Shown here: piece by piece, positions 8,335 through 15,045 of the stretch | Numbering within the stretch: position 1 is the first letter of the stretch | How the letters are laid out: each line of letters opens with the position of its first letter | Assembly: GCA_000318405.1 (NCBI GenBank) | Contig: KB291772.1 | Coordinates: 1 to 33,423, forward strand | Reading direction: 5' to 3' | Origin: Brevundimonas diminuta 470-4 | Lineage (GTDB): Bacteria; Pseudomonadota; Alphaproteobacteria; Caulobacterales; Caulobacteraceae | DNA: 33,423 bases | Program-made: the position numbers and the translations under genes | Notes under the pieces: model-generated | What the model saw: the letters and a program-made list of their open reading frames with translations, nothing else | What the model was told of the DNA's origin: nothing | Database searches by the model: none

Positions 8335-9444
8335 CTAGCGGACAGGAAGTCCGTAGATCAATCCACTAGGCCGAGAGGACCATTGAGCATTCAAGCCACG
8401 ATCAAGATCAAGCGATGACTGTTTGCCCAGATTTCGATCGAATATCTCGCCATAGTTTCCGCTCGCGGTGAGCGCATCCAGCGCCCATGTGCGCGGCAGA
8501 TCGACGCTGGGGCCGAAATCACCTTCAACGCCAAGCAGCCGACGGACTCTGGGATCTGCAGAGGTCTTGGCTAGAGCAGAGGCATTGTCACGACTTACGC
8601 CCAGTTCTTCGGCCAATATCAGAACATTCAGCGTCCAGCGGATCACCGCCAACCAGCGATCATCACCCTCACGCACGACCGGTCCCAAGGGCTCCTTGGA
8701 AATCACGTCGGGCAGGATCATGTGTTGCTGAGGGTTGGCCAGGGTCGTGCGGGCGGCGGCCAGGGCCGAGATGTCGGCCGTGAAGGCGTCGCACGCCTCG
8801 CGCGCATAGGCCTGACGGGCCTCGCCTTCGGTGGCGACGACGACCGGACGGTATTCGATGCCCCGACGACGGAAATAATCTTCGACGTTCAGCTCGGTCG
8901 TTGAGCCGGACTGGACGCAGATACGCGCGCCGTTCAACTCGGCCGCGCTGGTCAGGTTGAGCGAGCGGCGGACCATGAAGCCCTGGCCGTCATAGTAATT
9001 CACGCCGGCGAAGCTGAGGCCGGCCGCTGTGTCGCGGCTCATGGTCCAGGAGGTATTGCGCCACAGCACGTCCACGCGACCGGCGCGGACAGCCTCAAAT
9101 CGCTGCTCCGTCGTCAGCGGCACGAAGCGCACCGCGTCCGGGTCGCCGAAGACGGCCGCCGCCGTGGCCCGGCAGAAATCGACATCAAAGCCGCGCCAGG
9201 CGCCCCGGTTATCGGTATAGGCGAACCCCACCAGACCTTCGTGCACGCCGCAATTCAGGCGGCCGCGCTGACGGATCGCCGCCAGGGTCGGGCTTTCCTT
9301 GACGTCAGGCAGGGCGGTCGGAACGCGCGGCGTCGGTTCGCGTATGGCGTCGGCCTGCGGTTCGTCCTGTCGCCCGCAGGCGCCCAGAAGCACAAGCGCC
9401 GCCGCCAGCCCCGGTCCGATCCACTGCGCCTTCATGCCGTTCAT
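8335..9444 (-). CDS. Amino-acid ABC transporter substrate-binding lipoprotein (AapJ/BztA-like), orphan
   Basis: A 369-residue periplasmic binding protein. The N-terminus is a lipoprotein signal with lipobox LLGAC, so Cys about residue 23 is probably lipidated. The body matches the general L-amino-acid binding proteins: LNCGVHEGLVGFAYTDNRG, WRGFDVDFCRATAAAVFGD, VDVLWRNTSWTMSRD, ICVQSGSTTELNVEDYFR, CDAFTADISALAAAR. Starts at 9444 and 9435 are both possible; I kept 9444, which has AGAGG close by. No ABC permease or ATPase gene is in the window. The only transporter nearby is the SDF symporter directly downstream. It may feed a distant ABC system, act as a sensor, or work with the symporter. Confidence 0.9.
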   Translation of the reverse strand: MNGMKAQWIGPGLAAALVLLGACGRQDEPQADAIREPTPRVPTALPDVKESPTLAAIRQRGRLNCGVHEGLVGFAYTDNRGAWRGFDVDFCRATAAAVFGDPDAVRFVPLTTEQRFEAVRAGRVDVLWRNTSWTMSRDTAAGLSFAGVNYYDGQGFMVRRSLNLTSAAELNGARICVQSGSTTELNVEDYFRRRGIEYRPVVVATEGEARQAYAREACDAFTADISALAAARTTLANPQQHMILPDVISKEPLGPVVREGDDRWLAVIRWTLNVLILAEELGVSRDNASALAKTSADPRVRRLLGVEGDFGPSVDLPRTWALDALTASGNYGEIFDRNLGKQSSLDLDRGLNAQWSSRPSGLIYGLPVR

Positions 9445-9464
9445 CGCCTCTTACCTCGCCCCGC

Positions 9465-9497
9465 GCCTAGTTAGGCCGCCCAGAAGGCGCATCGCAA
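9465..9497 (-). promoter_or_regulatory. Promoter with overlapping palindromic operator for the binding-protein operon
   Basis: On the minus strand TTGCGA (9497-9492), an 18-nt spacer and TAACTA (9473-9468) form a sigma-70-like promoter. The perfect inverted repeat GCCTA-N2-TAGGC (9465-9476) sits on the -10. A repressor bound there would block transcription; the divergent TetR-family protein is the obvious candidate. Confidence 0.45.
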
Positions 9498-9544
9498 CCC
9501 GCGCGGAGGGACTAAAGCCGGGCCGGAGCCGCGATTCGCCAGCC

Positions 9545-9573
9545 TTGCAGTGCGCTCAGGCGGCTCGTAAGAC
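9545..9573 (+). promoter_or_regulatory. Sigma-70-type promoter for the TetR gene
   Basis: TTGCAG at 9545-9550, a 17-nt spacer and TAAGAC at 9568-9573 give a plausible promoter with a start around 9580, only about 10 nt before the ATG. Confidence 0.45.
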
Positions 9574-9590
9574 AAATCATCGCATAAACC

Positions 9591-10223
9591 ATGTTTTCAC
9601 CGATGCCCCCTTCCGTCGCAGACAAGCCCAGGCGCCGTCGCCGTTCGCCTGAAGAAGCACGCCGCGAGGCCTTGGCCTCGGCGCGCGATCTGTTGCTGGC
9701 TCGCGGGCCCAACGCCGTCACCCTGACCTCTGTCGCAGGCGAGATCGGCGTCACCCATGCGAACCTGATCCATCATTTCGGGTCTGCAGCCGGGCTTCAA
9801 TCGGCGTTGATGGCCTCGATGACCGCGGATCTGAGCGACGCCCTGGATGCGGCGATCATCCGGTTGAGAACCGATGACGGCGCGCCGCTTGAGGTGGTCA
9901 ACGCCGTATTCACCGCCTTCTCCACCGGCGGCGCCGGACGCCTCGCCGCCTGGATCGCCATGTCGGGAGATCTGTCTCATCTCGAACCTGTGCGGGCGGC
10001 GGTGCAGAATCTGGTGGCGGCCATCAAGGAAAAGATCGGGGCAAGCGGCGGACAGGCGGATGACATCATCGGCTCGGCCGTCCTCTTCATCGCCCTGAGC
10101 GCATTCGGCGACGCCCTGATCGGCGATCCTCTGCGCGATATGCTGGGACAGGACGACGACGCCGGACGCCAGGTCGTCGCCCGGCTGCTGGCGCGTCTGT
10201 TGGTCGATTACTCGGCCTCGTGA
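9591..10223 (+). CDS. TetR/AcrR-family transcriptional regulator
   Basis: A 210-residue regulator. After a basic N-terminus (PRRRRRS) comes a TetR helix-turn-helix around residues 20-65: ARDLLLARGPNAVTLTSVA, then GEIGVTHANLIHHFGSAAGL. The rest is helical and variable, as expected for a ligand-binding and dimerisation domain; the ligand cannot be inferred. Met1 (9591) or Met5 (9603) may be the start. It is divergent from the binding-protein/symporter operon with 146 nt between them. That gap holds promoters in both directions and a palindrome on the -10 of the transporter promoter, so it probably represses that operon. Confidence 0.88.
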   Translation: MFSPMPPSVADKPRRRRRSPEEARREALASARDLLLARGPNAVTLTSVAGEIGVTHANLIHHFGSAAGLQSALMASMTADLSDALDAAIIRLRTDDGAPLEVVNAVFTAFSTGGAGRLAAWIAMSGDLSHLEPVRAAVQNLVAAIKEKIGASGGQADDIIGSAVLFIALSAFGDALIGDPLRDMLGQDDDAGRQVVARLLARLLVDYSAS

Positions 10224-10227
10224 CGTC

Positions 10228-10258
10228 AAAAAGAGAGCCCGACGCCAGGCGCCGGGCT
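10228..10258 (-). terminator. Rho-independent terminator (minus strand)
   Basis: Arms at 10236-10246 and 10248-10258 (AGCCCGACGCC / GGCGCCGGGCT, one mismatch) form a strong hairpin. On the minus strand it is followed by TCTCTTTTTGA, a good U-run. It can end transcripts from the lipoprotein gene, or from the putative short RNA starting near 10300. It may also help end the TetR transcript on the plus strand. Confidence 0.75.
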
Positions 10259-10300
10259 TGAAGTCATTCGGTGATGGTGGGTGTCCTCCGAAAAAGAAGA
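10228..10300 (-). ncRNA. Candidate short RNA downstream of a CtrA site (speculative)
   Basis: On the minus strand a perfect CtrA box (10340-10325) is followed after about 12 nt by a weak -10-like GATCTA (10313-10308), then about 70 nt of non-coding sequence ending in a hairpin with a U-run. This has the layout of a CtrA-activated small RNA. Equally it may be only the 3' untranslated region and terminator of the lipoprotein gene. I have no homology evidence. Confidence 0.2.
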
Positions 10301-10324
10301 CAGTCCGTAGATCAGCTGGTTTGG

Positions 10325-10340
10325 TTAATGTGGCGTTAAC
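10325..10340. promoter_or_regulatory. Perfect CtrA-type site TTAA-N7-TTAAC
   Basis: TTAATGTGGCGTTAAC matches the full CtrA consensus and reads as consensus on both strands. It covers the last codons and stop of the lipoprotein gene, which uses a rare TTA leucine codon and a TAA stop there. CtrA is the cell-cycle master regulator of Caulobacterales. No gene starts just downstream on either strand, so its target is unclear. Confidence 0.5.
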
Positions 10341-11140
10341 GACGTTTCGGGCGATGTCGCGGGGCCAGAAATATCGGGGAACCAGCTGGTCTGGCGCGCG
10401 GCGTCCGACAGGGCGCGCGTCACCCTCCATCCCTGCCCTGCGCGTTCCGCCCGGCCCGTCGCGGGGCCCGGTCCGGGATAGGCGTAACGCTCGCCCCCGA
10501 CCTCGATCTGCACCGCCCGATCGCTGACTCGAGACAGGGGCGTGGTCCATAAGCCCGCTTCGTCCGCCACGGCGACGGCCGTTTCGCCTTCGCTCTTCAC
10601 CTCGACGCGCTGGCCGGGCTTGGCGCGGCCGGATGCCAACAAGGCGCGACCATCGCCGTCCACAACGCCCAGAGCAGGACCGTCCGTCAGTCGACGGCTG
10701 GGGCCGCCGTCAATCAGCAAGGCCGCCACGATGGCGCCGTCCCCTGCCAGGAAAAGCCGTTCCGGACCGGGCGTCGGCGTCTGACCGATCTGGATTTCCG
10801 GCGTCAGGATATGGCCGAGCGCTTCCCTGCCGACCGGCAGTTCAAAGCGCCCGTGCGAATCTGCGCCCGCGGCCATCGCCTCGCCCAGGGCGTTGCTGAG
10901 AATGACGCGCGCGCCCGGCGGCGCCTGACCGCTGACCACCACGCCGGAGCCTTGCCCCGAGCCCTGCAAAGTCACCTTATCGATGTGCGGCGCGGCGGCC
11001 CAGTTCTCCTGCTCCGCCTGCTTCGGCTCTTCCGGGGGCTGACGCGGAGAGCCGCAACCGGCGACAGCCAGGCCAAGAAACGCCGCCAGAGTCAGCTTCT
11101 GCCCGCCCCGTCGCCACGCCGCCATCGCTCTCGCCCTCAT
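10325..11140 (-). CDS. Putative lipoprotein with repeated Ig-like segments
   Basis: I do not recognise a named family. From the ATG at 11140 the protein is about 271 residues, starting MRARAMAAWRRGGQKLTLAA and leading into a lipobox (GLAVAGC), so it is probably exported and lipidated. The mature part has at least two related stretches of the form SGQAPPGARVILSN...DSHGRFELPV and SGRAKPGQRVEVKS...DEAGLWTTPL. These resemble small Ig-like or carboxypeptidase-regulatory-like beta modules of cell-surface proteins. The open frame continues upstream to 11728 but that part is antisense to the LOG gene. A TATAGT -10-like element (minus strand, 11183-11178) favours starts at 11164, 11140 or 11125. It ends just before a strong terminator. 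Confidence 0.7.
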   Translation of the reverse strand: MRARAMAAWRRGGQKLTLAAFLGLAVAGCGSPRQPPEEPKQAEQENWAAAPHIDKVTLQGSGQGSGVVVSGQAPPGARVILSNALGEAMAAGADSHGRFELPVGREALGHILTPEIQIGQTPTPGPERLFLAGDGAIVAALLIDGGPSRRLTDGPALGVVDGDGRALLASGRAKPGQRVEVKSEGETAVAVADEAGLWTTPLSRVSDRAVQIEVGGERYAYPGPGPATGRAERAGQGWRVTRALSDAARQTSWFPDISGPATSPETSLTPH

Positions 11141-11251
11141 CCTGTCGCCCTTCGCTCGTTCCATCCCGCCCCGCATCACTATAGGTTGCACCCTCATCCG
11201 GGCCAGCCGCTTCGTGCTGGAGCTCAAACCGTAAAGGTCGTCACACACTCC

Positions 11252-11857
11252 ATGTCCCTGCCCCCCGTCAACATCGCCCCCTTCGAGGGTCGCTCCGTCT
11301 GCCTGTTCTGCGGCTCGTCCGACGGTACGGACCCTAAATATGTCCAGGCCGCAGCCGCTTTCGGCAAGGCGACGGCCGAGGCGGGCTGGCGCTTCGTTTA
11401 TGGCGGGGGCGGCGTGGGGCTGATGGGCGCCTCGGCCCGCGCCGCCCATGCGGCAGGTGGTCGCGTCGTCGGCATCATGCCCGCTTTCCTGCGCAGCCGC
11501 GAACGCCTGTTCGACGATGTGGAGACGATCGTCGTCACCTCCATGCATGAGCGCAAACAGCTGATGTATGACGAGTCCGACGTCTTCGTCGTTGCGCCCG
11601 GCGGCGTCGGCACGCTGGAGGAAGTGGTGGAGTTGCTGTCGTGGAAGCGGCTGGACCTGCACGCCAAGCCGGTCATCTTCTTGAATCTGGACGGCTTTTG
11701 GGACGGCTTCTTCACCCTGATCGAGCACACGGTCGAAAAAGGCATGACGCCGCGCAGCTTCCTCGACGCCTATGTCAGCGTGGACTCTGTCGAGGGCGCG
11801 ATCGAGGCCATGAAATCAGCGCAGGACACGCCCCACTTGCAACATGATCGCCGGTAA
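11252..11857 (+). CDS. LOG-family (TIGR00730) nucleoside 5'-monophosphate phosphoribohydrolase
   Basis: A 201-residue Rossmann-like protein of the family often mis-named lysine decarboxylase. Signatures are CLFCGSSDG at 17-25, YGGGGVGLMGASARAA at about 50-65, SMHERKQLM at 97-105 and the catalytic PGGVGTLEE at 116-124. Family members release free base from N6-modified adenosine monophosphate (cytokinin riboside monophosphate in plants) or cleave AMP-like nucleotides. The role in this organism is probably nucleotide salvage or sanitation. The frame is open to 10811, but that part is antisense to the lipoprotein gene; the start at 11252 matches family N-termini. It is divergent from the lipoprotein with a 111-nt gap. 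Confidence 0.92.
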   Translation: MSLPPVNIAPFEGRSVCLFCGSSDGTDPKYVQAAAAFGKATAEAGWRFVYGGGGVGLMGASARAAHAAGGRVVGIMPAFLRSRERLFDDVETIVVTSMHERKQLMYDESDVFVVAPGGVGTLEEVVELLSWKRLDLHAKPVIFLNLDGFWDGFFTLIEHTVEKGMTPRSFLDAYVSVDSVEGAIEAMKSAQDTPHLQHDRR

Positions 11858-11902
11858 GTAAACGTGCGTCAGTAACGCCGGTCCGTCGATTGAGAAGCTG
11901 GA

Positions 11903-11931
11903 TTGACAGTTTTCTTAAACAACGCTCTATG
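11903..11931 (+). promoter_or_regulatory. Strong sigma-70-type promoter for the small secreted protein
   Basis: A consensus -35 TTGACA (11903-11908), a 17-nt spacer and TCTATG (11926-11931) precede the ATG at 11973. GGAG stands 8 nt before that ATG. Confidence 0.6.
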
Positions 11932-11972
11932 ACGTTGCTGGGCGTGCGCCCTACCCTTATCGGAGACTGTCC

Positions 11973-12266
11973 ATGCGTGCTCTTCTCGCCGCCGCCGTCC
12001 TGTTCGCGGCCGCTCCCGCCTTCGCTCAGACGCCTGTCACTAGCGCCACCCTGGCTGACGCCGCCAGCGCGCCTTCGGGCCGCGTCATCGTCGACGGCGC
12101 GACCTGGCGCTGTGAAGGCGACGCCTGCACCGCCACGGGCGGCTCCAGCCAGCCGGCGACCCGCGCCTGCCGCCGCGCAGTCGCCAAGCTCGGCCCGGTG
12201 ACCAGCTTCACCTACAAGGGCCAGGCCCTGAACGAAGAAGAGATCGCCGCCTGCAACGCGGCCTGA
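11973..12266 (+). CDS. Small secreted four-cysteine protein
   Basis: A 97-residue protein with a Sec signal peptide (MRALLAAAVLFAAAPAFA, cut before QTP). The mature part of about 79 residues has cysteines at 47, 52, 66 and 94, in a WRCEGDAC pair, a TRACRR motif and a C-terminal ACNA. That spacing suggests two disulfides in the periplasm. It resembles a small Caulobacterales family that I recall as CC_3452-like, but I cannot confirm the name and no function is known to me. It has its own consensus-like promoter, a good Shine-Dalgarno and a strong terminator, so it is a free-standing and possibly well-expressed gene. Confidence 0.82.
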   Translation: MRALLAAAVLFAAAPAFAQTPVTSATLADAASAPSGRVIVDGATWRCEGDACTATGGSSQPATRACRRAVAKLGPVTSFTYKGQALNEEEIAACNAA

Positions 12267-12288
12267 CCGCGACAGTCAGCGCAAGATA

Positions 12289-12324
12289 AAAAGGCCGCCT
12301 TCACGACGAAGGCGGCCTTTGTTT
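12289..12324. terminator. Bidirectional Rho-independent terminator
   Basis: AAAGGCCGCCTTC (12290-12302) pairs perfectly with GAAGGCGGCCTTT (12308-12320) around a 5-nt loop. It is followed by GTTTTG on the plus strand and, read on the minus strand, by TTTTTATC. It ends the small secreted-protein gene (plus) and can also stop transcripts from gltX (minus). Confidence 0.88.
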
Positions 12325-12341
12325 TGCGCATCATACAGAAT

Positions 12342-12375
12342 ACCGCTCATCCCGGCGTCCGCTGGGATGAGCGGT
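12342..12375. repeat. 12-bp perfect inverted repeat, REP-like
   Basis: ACCGCTCATCCC (12342-12353) and GGGATGAGCGGT (12364-12375) flank a 10-nt GC-rich loop. It sits alone between the terminator and the gltX stop, with no U-run. The form resembles dispersed intergenic palindromes of alphaproteobacteria. I see no second copy in this window. Confidence 0.5.
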
Positions 12376-12396
12376 CGAGTAGCAGCCCCTCCCCCG

Positions 12397-13731
12397 TCAG
12401 GCGGCCTCGCCCTTGAGCCGCTGAACCAGACGCTCCCGGCCGATCAGCGGGATCATGGCGGCCATGTCCGGCCCATGCGCCTGTCCGGTCAGGGCCAGAC
12501 GCAGCGGCATGAACAGACCTTTGCCCTTGGCGCCCGTCTTGTCCTTGACCGCGCCAGTCCAGGTCGACCAGGCGTCGGCGTCGATGGTGTCCGGCAGCAG
12601 TTCCAGGGCGGCGGCGGCGAAGGCGGCGTCTTCGATCACCGGCGTGACCGGCCCGGTGACGATCTTCGCCATATCAACGACATCGCCGAACCTGTTGAGG
12701 TTGCCCTTCACCGTGTTCCAGAAGGTTTCGCCCAGGTCGACGCCCAGAGCCTCCAGACGCGGCTTGGCCTCGGCGTAATCGATGGCGTGCACCGCCTGGG
12801 CGTTCAGGCGATCCAGATCCGCCGTGTCGTAGCGCGCGGGCGAGCGGCCCATCTTGGAGAAGGCGAACGCCTCTCCCAGTTCCTGCAGTGAGGCGGCGAC
12901 CTCCAGATTGTCCGAGGTGCCGATCTTGCCCAGGTGGCTGGTGATGGCGATCGGCTCATAGCCGTCGGCGCGCATGTCCATGATGGCCAGCGAGCCCAGA
13001 CGCTTGGACAGGGCCGTGCCGTCGGCTCCGACCAGCAGCGGCATGTGGGCGAATCCGGGAACCTTGGCCCCCAGCGCCTCGAAGATCTCGATCTGGGCGC
13101 CGGTGTTGGTGACGTGGTCCTCGCCCCGGATGATGTGGGTGATCTCCATGTCGATGTCATCGACGACCGACGGCAGAGTGTAGAGGAACAGCCCGTCCTC
13201 GCGGATCAGCACCGGGTCGGACATGGAGGCGGTGTCCACCTCGGCGTGGCCGCGCGCCAGGTCTTCCCACGCGACGCGCTTGCCTTCCAGCTTGAAGCGC
13301 CAGTGCGGGCGACGGCCCTCAGCCTCAAAGGCGGCCTTCTCGGCGTCGGTCAGCGACAGAGCCGCGCGGTCGTAGATCGGCGGCTGGCCGCGCGACAGCT
13401 GCACCTTGCGGCGGCGGTCCAGTTCGTCAGCCGTTTCGTAGCAGGGATAGAGACGGCCCTCGGCCTTCAGGCGGGCGGCGGCCTCTTCATAGCGGTCGAA
13501 CCGCTTGGACTGATTGTAGCGTTCGTCCCAGGTCAGGCCGAGCCACTTCAGGTCGATCTCGATGTTGTCTTCCGACTCCTGCGTCGAGCGGACCAGGTCG
13601 GTGTCGTCGATGCGCAGCACGAAGGAACCGCCCTGCCCTTTGGCGAACAACCAGTTCACCAGAGCCGTGCGGACATTGCCGACGTGCAGCTTACCCGTGG
13701 GAGACGGAGCGAAACGAACCTTGACGGACAT
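12397..13731 (-). CDS. gltX: Glutamate--tRNA ligase
   Basis: A 444-residue class I aminoacyl-tRNA synthetase that charges tRNA-Glu in the cytoplasm. The start at 13731 gives MSVKVRFAPSPTGKLHVGN, placing the HIGH-type motif (HVGN) at residues 16-19. The KMSKS-type loop is ALSKRLGS at 240-247. WRFK (144-147) and IRGEDHVTNT (201-210) are also typical. An upstream Met (13785) would add 18 unrelated residues and is unlikely. The zinc-binding region has a single Cys (YPCYET). Many alphaproteobacteria carry two GluRS paralogues, one acting on tRNA-Gln for the GatCAB route; which one this is cannot be decided here. Confidence 0.94.
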   Translation of the reverse strand: MSVKVRFAPSPTGKLHVGNVRTALVNWLFAKGQGGSFVLRIDDTDLVRSTQESEDNIEIDLKWLGLTWDERYNQSKRFDRYEEAAARLKAEGRLYPCYETADELDRRRKVQLSRGQPPIYDRAALSLTDAEKAAFEAEGRRPHWRFKLEGKRVAWEDLARGHAEVDTASMSDPVLIREDGLFLYTLPSVVDDIDMEITHIIRGEDHVTNTGAQIEIFEALGAKVPGFAHMPLLVGADGTALSKRLGSLAIMDMRADGYEPIAITSHLGKIGTSDNLEVAASLQELGEAFAFSKMGRSPARYDTADLDRLNAQAVHAIDYAEAKPRLEALGVDLGETFWNTVKGNLNRFGDVVDMAKIVTGPVTPVIEDAAFAAAALELLPDTIDADAWSTWTGAVKDKTGAKGKGLFMPLRLALTGQAHGPDMAAMIPLIGRERLVQRLKGEAA

Positions 13732-13811
13732 GAATATCAACGACCTCGATAGGAAGGCGGCTTGGTCGCGCCGCCGTCCGCTCAAGTCAAGCCGAACCGC
13801 CCGTAAAGACG

Positions 13812-14261
13812 TCAGTCGTCGCGGTGGACCCGCTCGCGGCGCTCATGACGCTCCTGCGCCTCGACCGACAGGGTGGCCGTCGGGCGGGCCTCAAGTCGAC
13901 CCAGGCCGATCGGTTCGCCGGTGTCTTCGCAATAGCCGTAGGAGCCGTCTTCGATCCGGCGCAGAGCCTCGTCGATCTTGGAGATCAGCTTGCGCTGACG
14001 GTCGCGGGTGCGCAGTTCCAGCGCCCGGTCGGATTCCGACGAAGCGCGATCCACCAGGTCGGGGTGGTTCTCGGTCTCAGCCTTCAGATTGGTGACCGTG
14101 CCCTTGGACTCGCGGAGGATATCCTCCTTCCAGGCCAAGAGCTTGTTCTTGAAATAGGCGACCTGCCGCTCGTTCATGAACGGTTCGTCGTCGGACGGCC
14201 GATAAGCAGCCGTGTCCCCAGACACTACAGAGGCCAATGCGGTCATCGCACTCACACTCAT
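13812..14261 (-). CDS. dksA: RNA polymerase-binding transcription factor DksA
   Basis: A 149-residue secondary-channel factor that, with ppGpp, retunes RNA polymerase during the stringent response. A long coiled coil spans about residues 32-105. Its tip carries the essential acidic motif D68-L-V-D71-R-A73 (HPDLVDRAS). The C-terminal globular part, GYCEDTGEPIGLGRLEARPTA, keeps only Cys111 of the four zinc ligands seen in E. coli; the others are Thr114, Ser132 and Ala135. This reduced form is, to my knowledge, usual in alphaproteobacteria and should fold without zinc. AGGGA lies just before the ATG. It is encoded on the same strand as gltX, 80 nt away. Confidence 0.95.
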   Translation of the reverse strand: MSVSAMTALASVVSGDTAAYRPSDDEPFMNERQVAYFKNKLLAWKEDILRESKGTVTNLKAETENHPDLVDRASSESDRALELRTRDRQRKLISKIDEALRRIEDGSYGYCEDTGEPIGLGRLEARPTATLSVEAQERHERRERVHRDD

Positions 14262-14293
14262 TTCCCTATCGCGCCCCCCTGCGGCGCATGGGC

Positions 14294-14322
14294 CGTATAG
14301 GCAAGGGCAAGAGTGGCGGCAA
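14294..14322 (-). promoter_or_regulatory. Sigma-70-type promoter of dksA
   Basis: Minus strand TTGCCG (14322-14317), a 17-nt spacer and TATACG (14299-14294) place the start near 14287, leaving a leader of about 26 nt. Confidence 0.5.
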
Positions 14323-14434
14323 TGGCGTTCGCGAGTCCGTGATATGGCTAAGCTGCATTGACGCTGGGGAAGTGTGGCGAATTATCCTCACAAAGCGCCC
14401 TACTGTCGGGTAGTAGACTGAAGTTTCGTCGCCT

Positions 14435-14863
14435 TTAGGCGCGAATGCGGCTCATTTCCGCCTTCGCCAGCTCCACTGAGGCGCGCAGGTCGATCTGGTC
14501 CAGCACAGCGGTCAGGCCGGGTTCGGCCTCTTCGTCACGCCGTTCACCGATGTCGCGGGCCAGACGGCTCAGAGCCGCCGCGCCGTCCTGACCGCCCAGC
14601 AGGGCCAGCTTCAGCTCGTCCAGACGGTCCAGCAGGCCCGAGCCGCGACGGATGGCGCGGCGGCGACGCTCGGTCGGATCCTCAACGCCCTGCAGGGCCA
14701 TCAGGGCTGCGGCGCCCGCGACGCCCGAGGCGGAGGACGTCGCGCCTGCCTGGGCCGAGGCGGCCGCGCCGCCTGTGCTCGGCAGGGCAAAACCGCCTGT
14801 TGCGCGCGCCGCAGGTCGGGCGGTCGGCGTTGAAGCGGCGCCCAGGGGTCCGGTGACCTTCAT
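14435..14863 (-). CDS. fliX: Flagellar assembly regulator FliX
   Basis: A 142-residue protein. The N-terminal third is Ala/Ser/Thr/Gly-rich and low in complexity. The C-terminal two thirds are helical: ALMALQGVEDPTERRRRAIR, then GSGLLDRLDELKLALL, ending LRASVELAKAEMSRIRA. This matches FliX of Caulobacterales, and the position divergent from flgI matches Caulobacter. FliX monitors completion of the early (class II) flagellar basal body and controls the sigma-54 activator FlbD, so late flagellar genes are switched on only after the base is built. A strong AAGGAG precedes the ATG by 9 nt. The upstream region has a CtrA-like box, fitting class II control. Confidence 0.88.
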   Translation of the reverse strand: MKVTGPLGAASTPTARPAARATGGFALPSTGGAAASAQAGATSSASGVAGAAALMALQGVEDPTERRRRAIRRGSGLLDRLDELKLALLGGQDGAAALSRLARDIGERRDEEAEPGLTAVLDQIDLRASVELAKAEMSRIRA

Positions 14864-14905
14864 GCAAGACGTCTCCTTCTACGCCTCCACCTTGACGGCA
14901 GGGGC

Positions 14906-14920
14906 TGAACTCTTGGTTAA
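14906..14920 (-). promoter_or_regulatory. CtrA-like box upstream of fliX
   Basis: On the minus strand TTAA (14920-14917)-N7-TTCA (14909-14906) matches the CtrA consensus TTAA-N7-TTAA at seven of eight positions. It lies about 43 nt upstream of the fliX start, where a -35-overlapping activator site of a class II flagellar promoter is expected. Confidence 0.5.
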
Positions 14921-14992
14921 CGGCTAGGCAAATCCTGCCCGCAGGCGGCGGGACCGAGAGCCACGTTCATTGTAATTGCTGATGTTTCCAAG

Positions 14993-15008
14993 CGGCACGA
15001 TCCTCGCA
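14993..15008 (+). promoter_or_regulatory. Sigma-54 promoter of flgI
   Basis: CGGCACGATCCTCGCA has the invariant GG (14994-14995) and GC (15006-15007) separated by 10 nt and matches the -24/-12 consensus TGGCACG-N4-TTGCA closely. The predicted start is near 15019, 27 nt before the flgI ATG. A short palindrome CCTGC-N2-GCAGG (14934-14945) about 50 nt upstream could be an activator (FlbD) site, but that is a guess. Confidence 0.7.
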
Positions 15009-15045
15009 TGGTTAACGGCGAACGCTCACGCAGGGACGTCTGTCG

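Noticed and set aside
11165..11728. N-terminal extension of the lipoprotein frame
   Set aside because: Antisense to the LOG-family gene; the lipobox fixes the start near 11140.
13812..14261. Loss of zinc-ligand cysteines in DksA as a novelty
   Set aside because: To my knowledge this reduced form is usual in alphaproteobacterial DksA, so it is described in the feature but not claimed as new.
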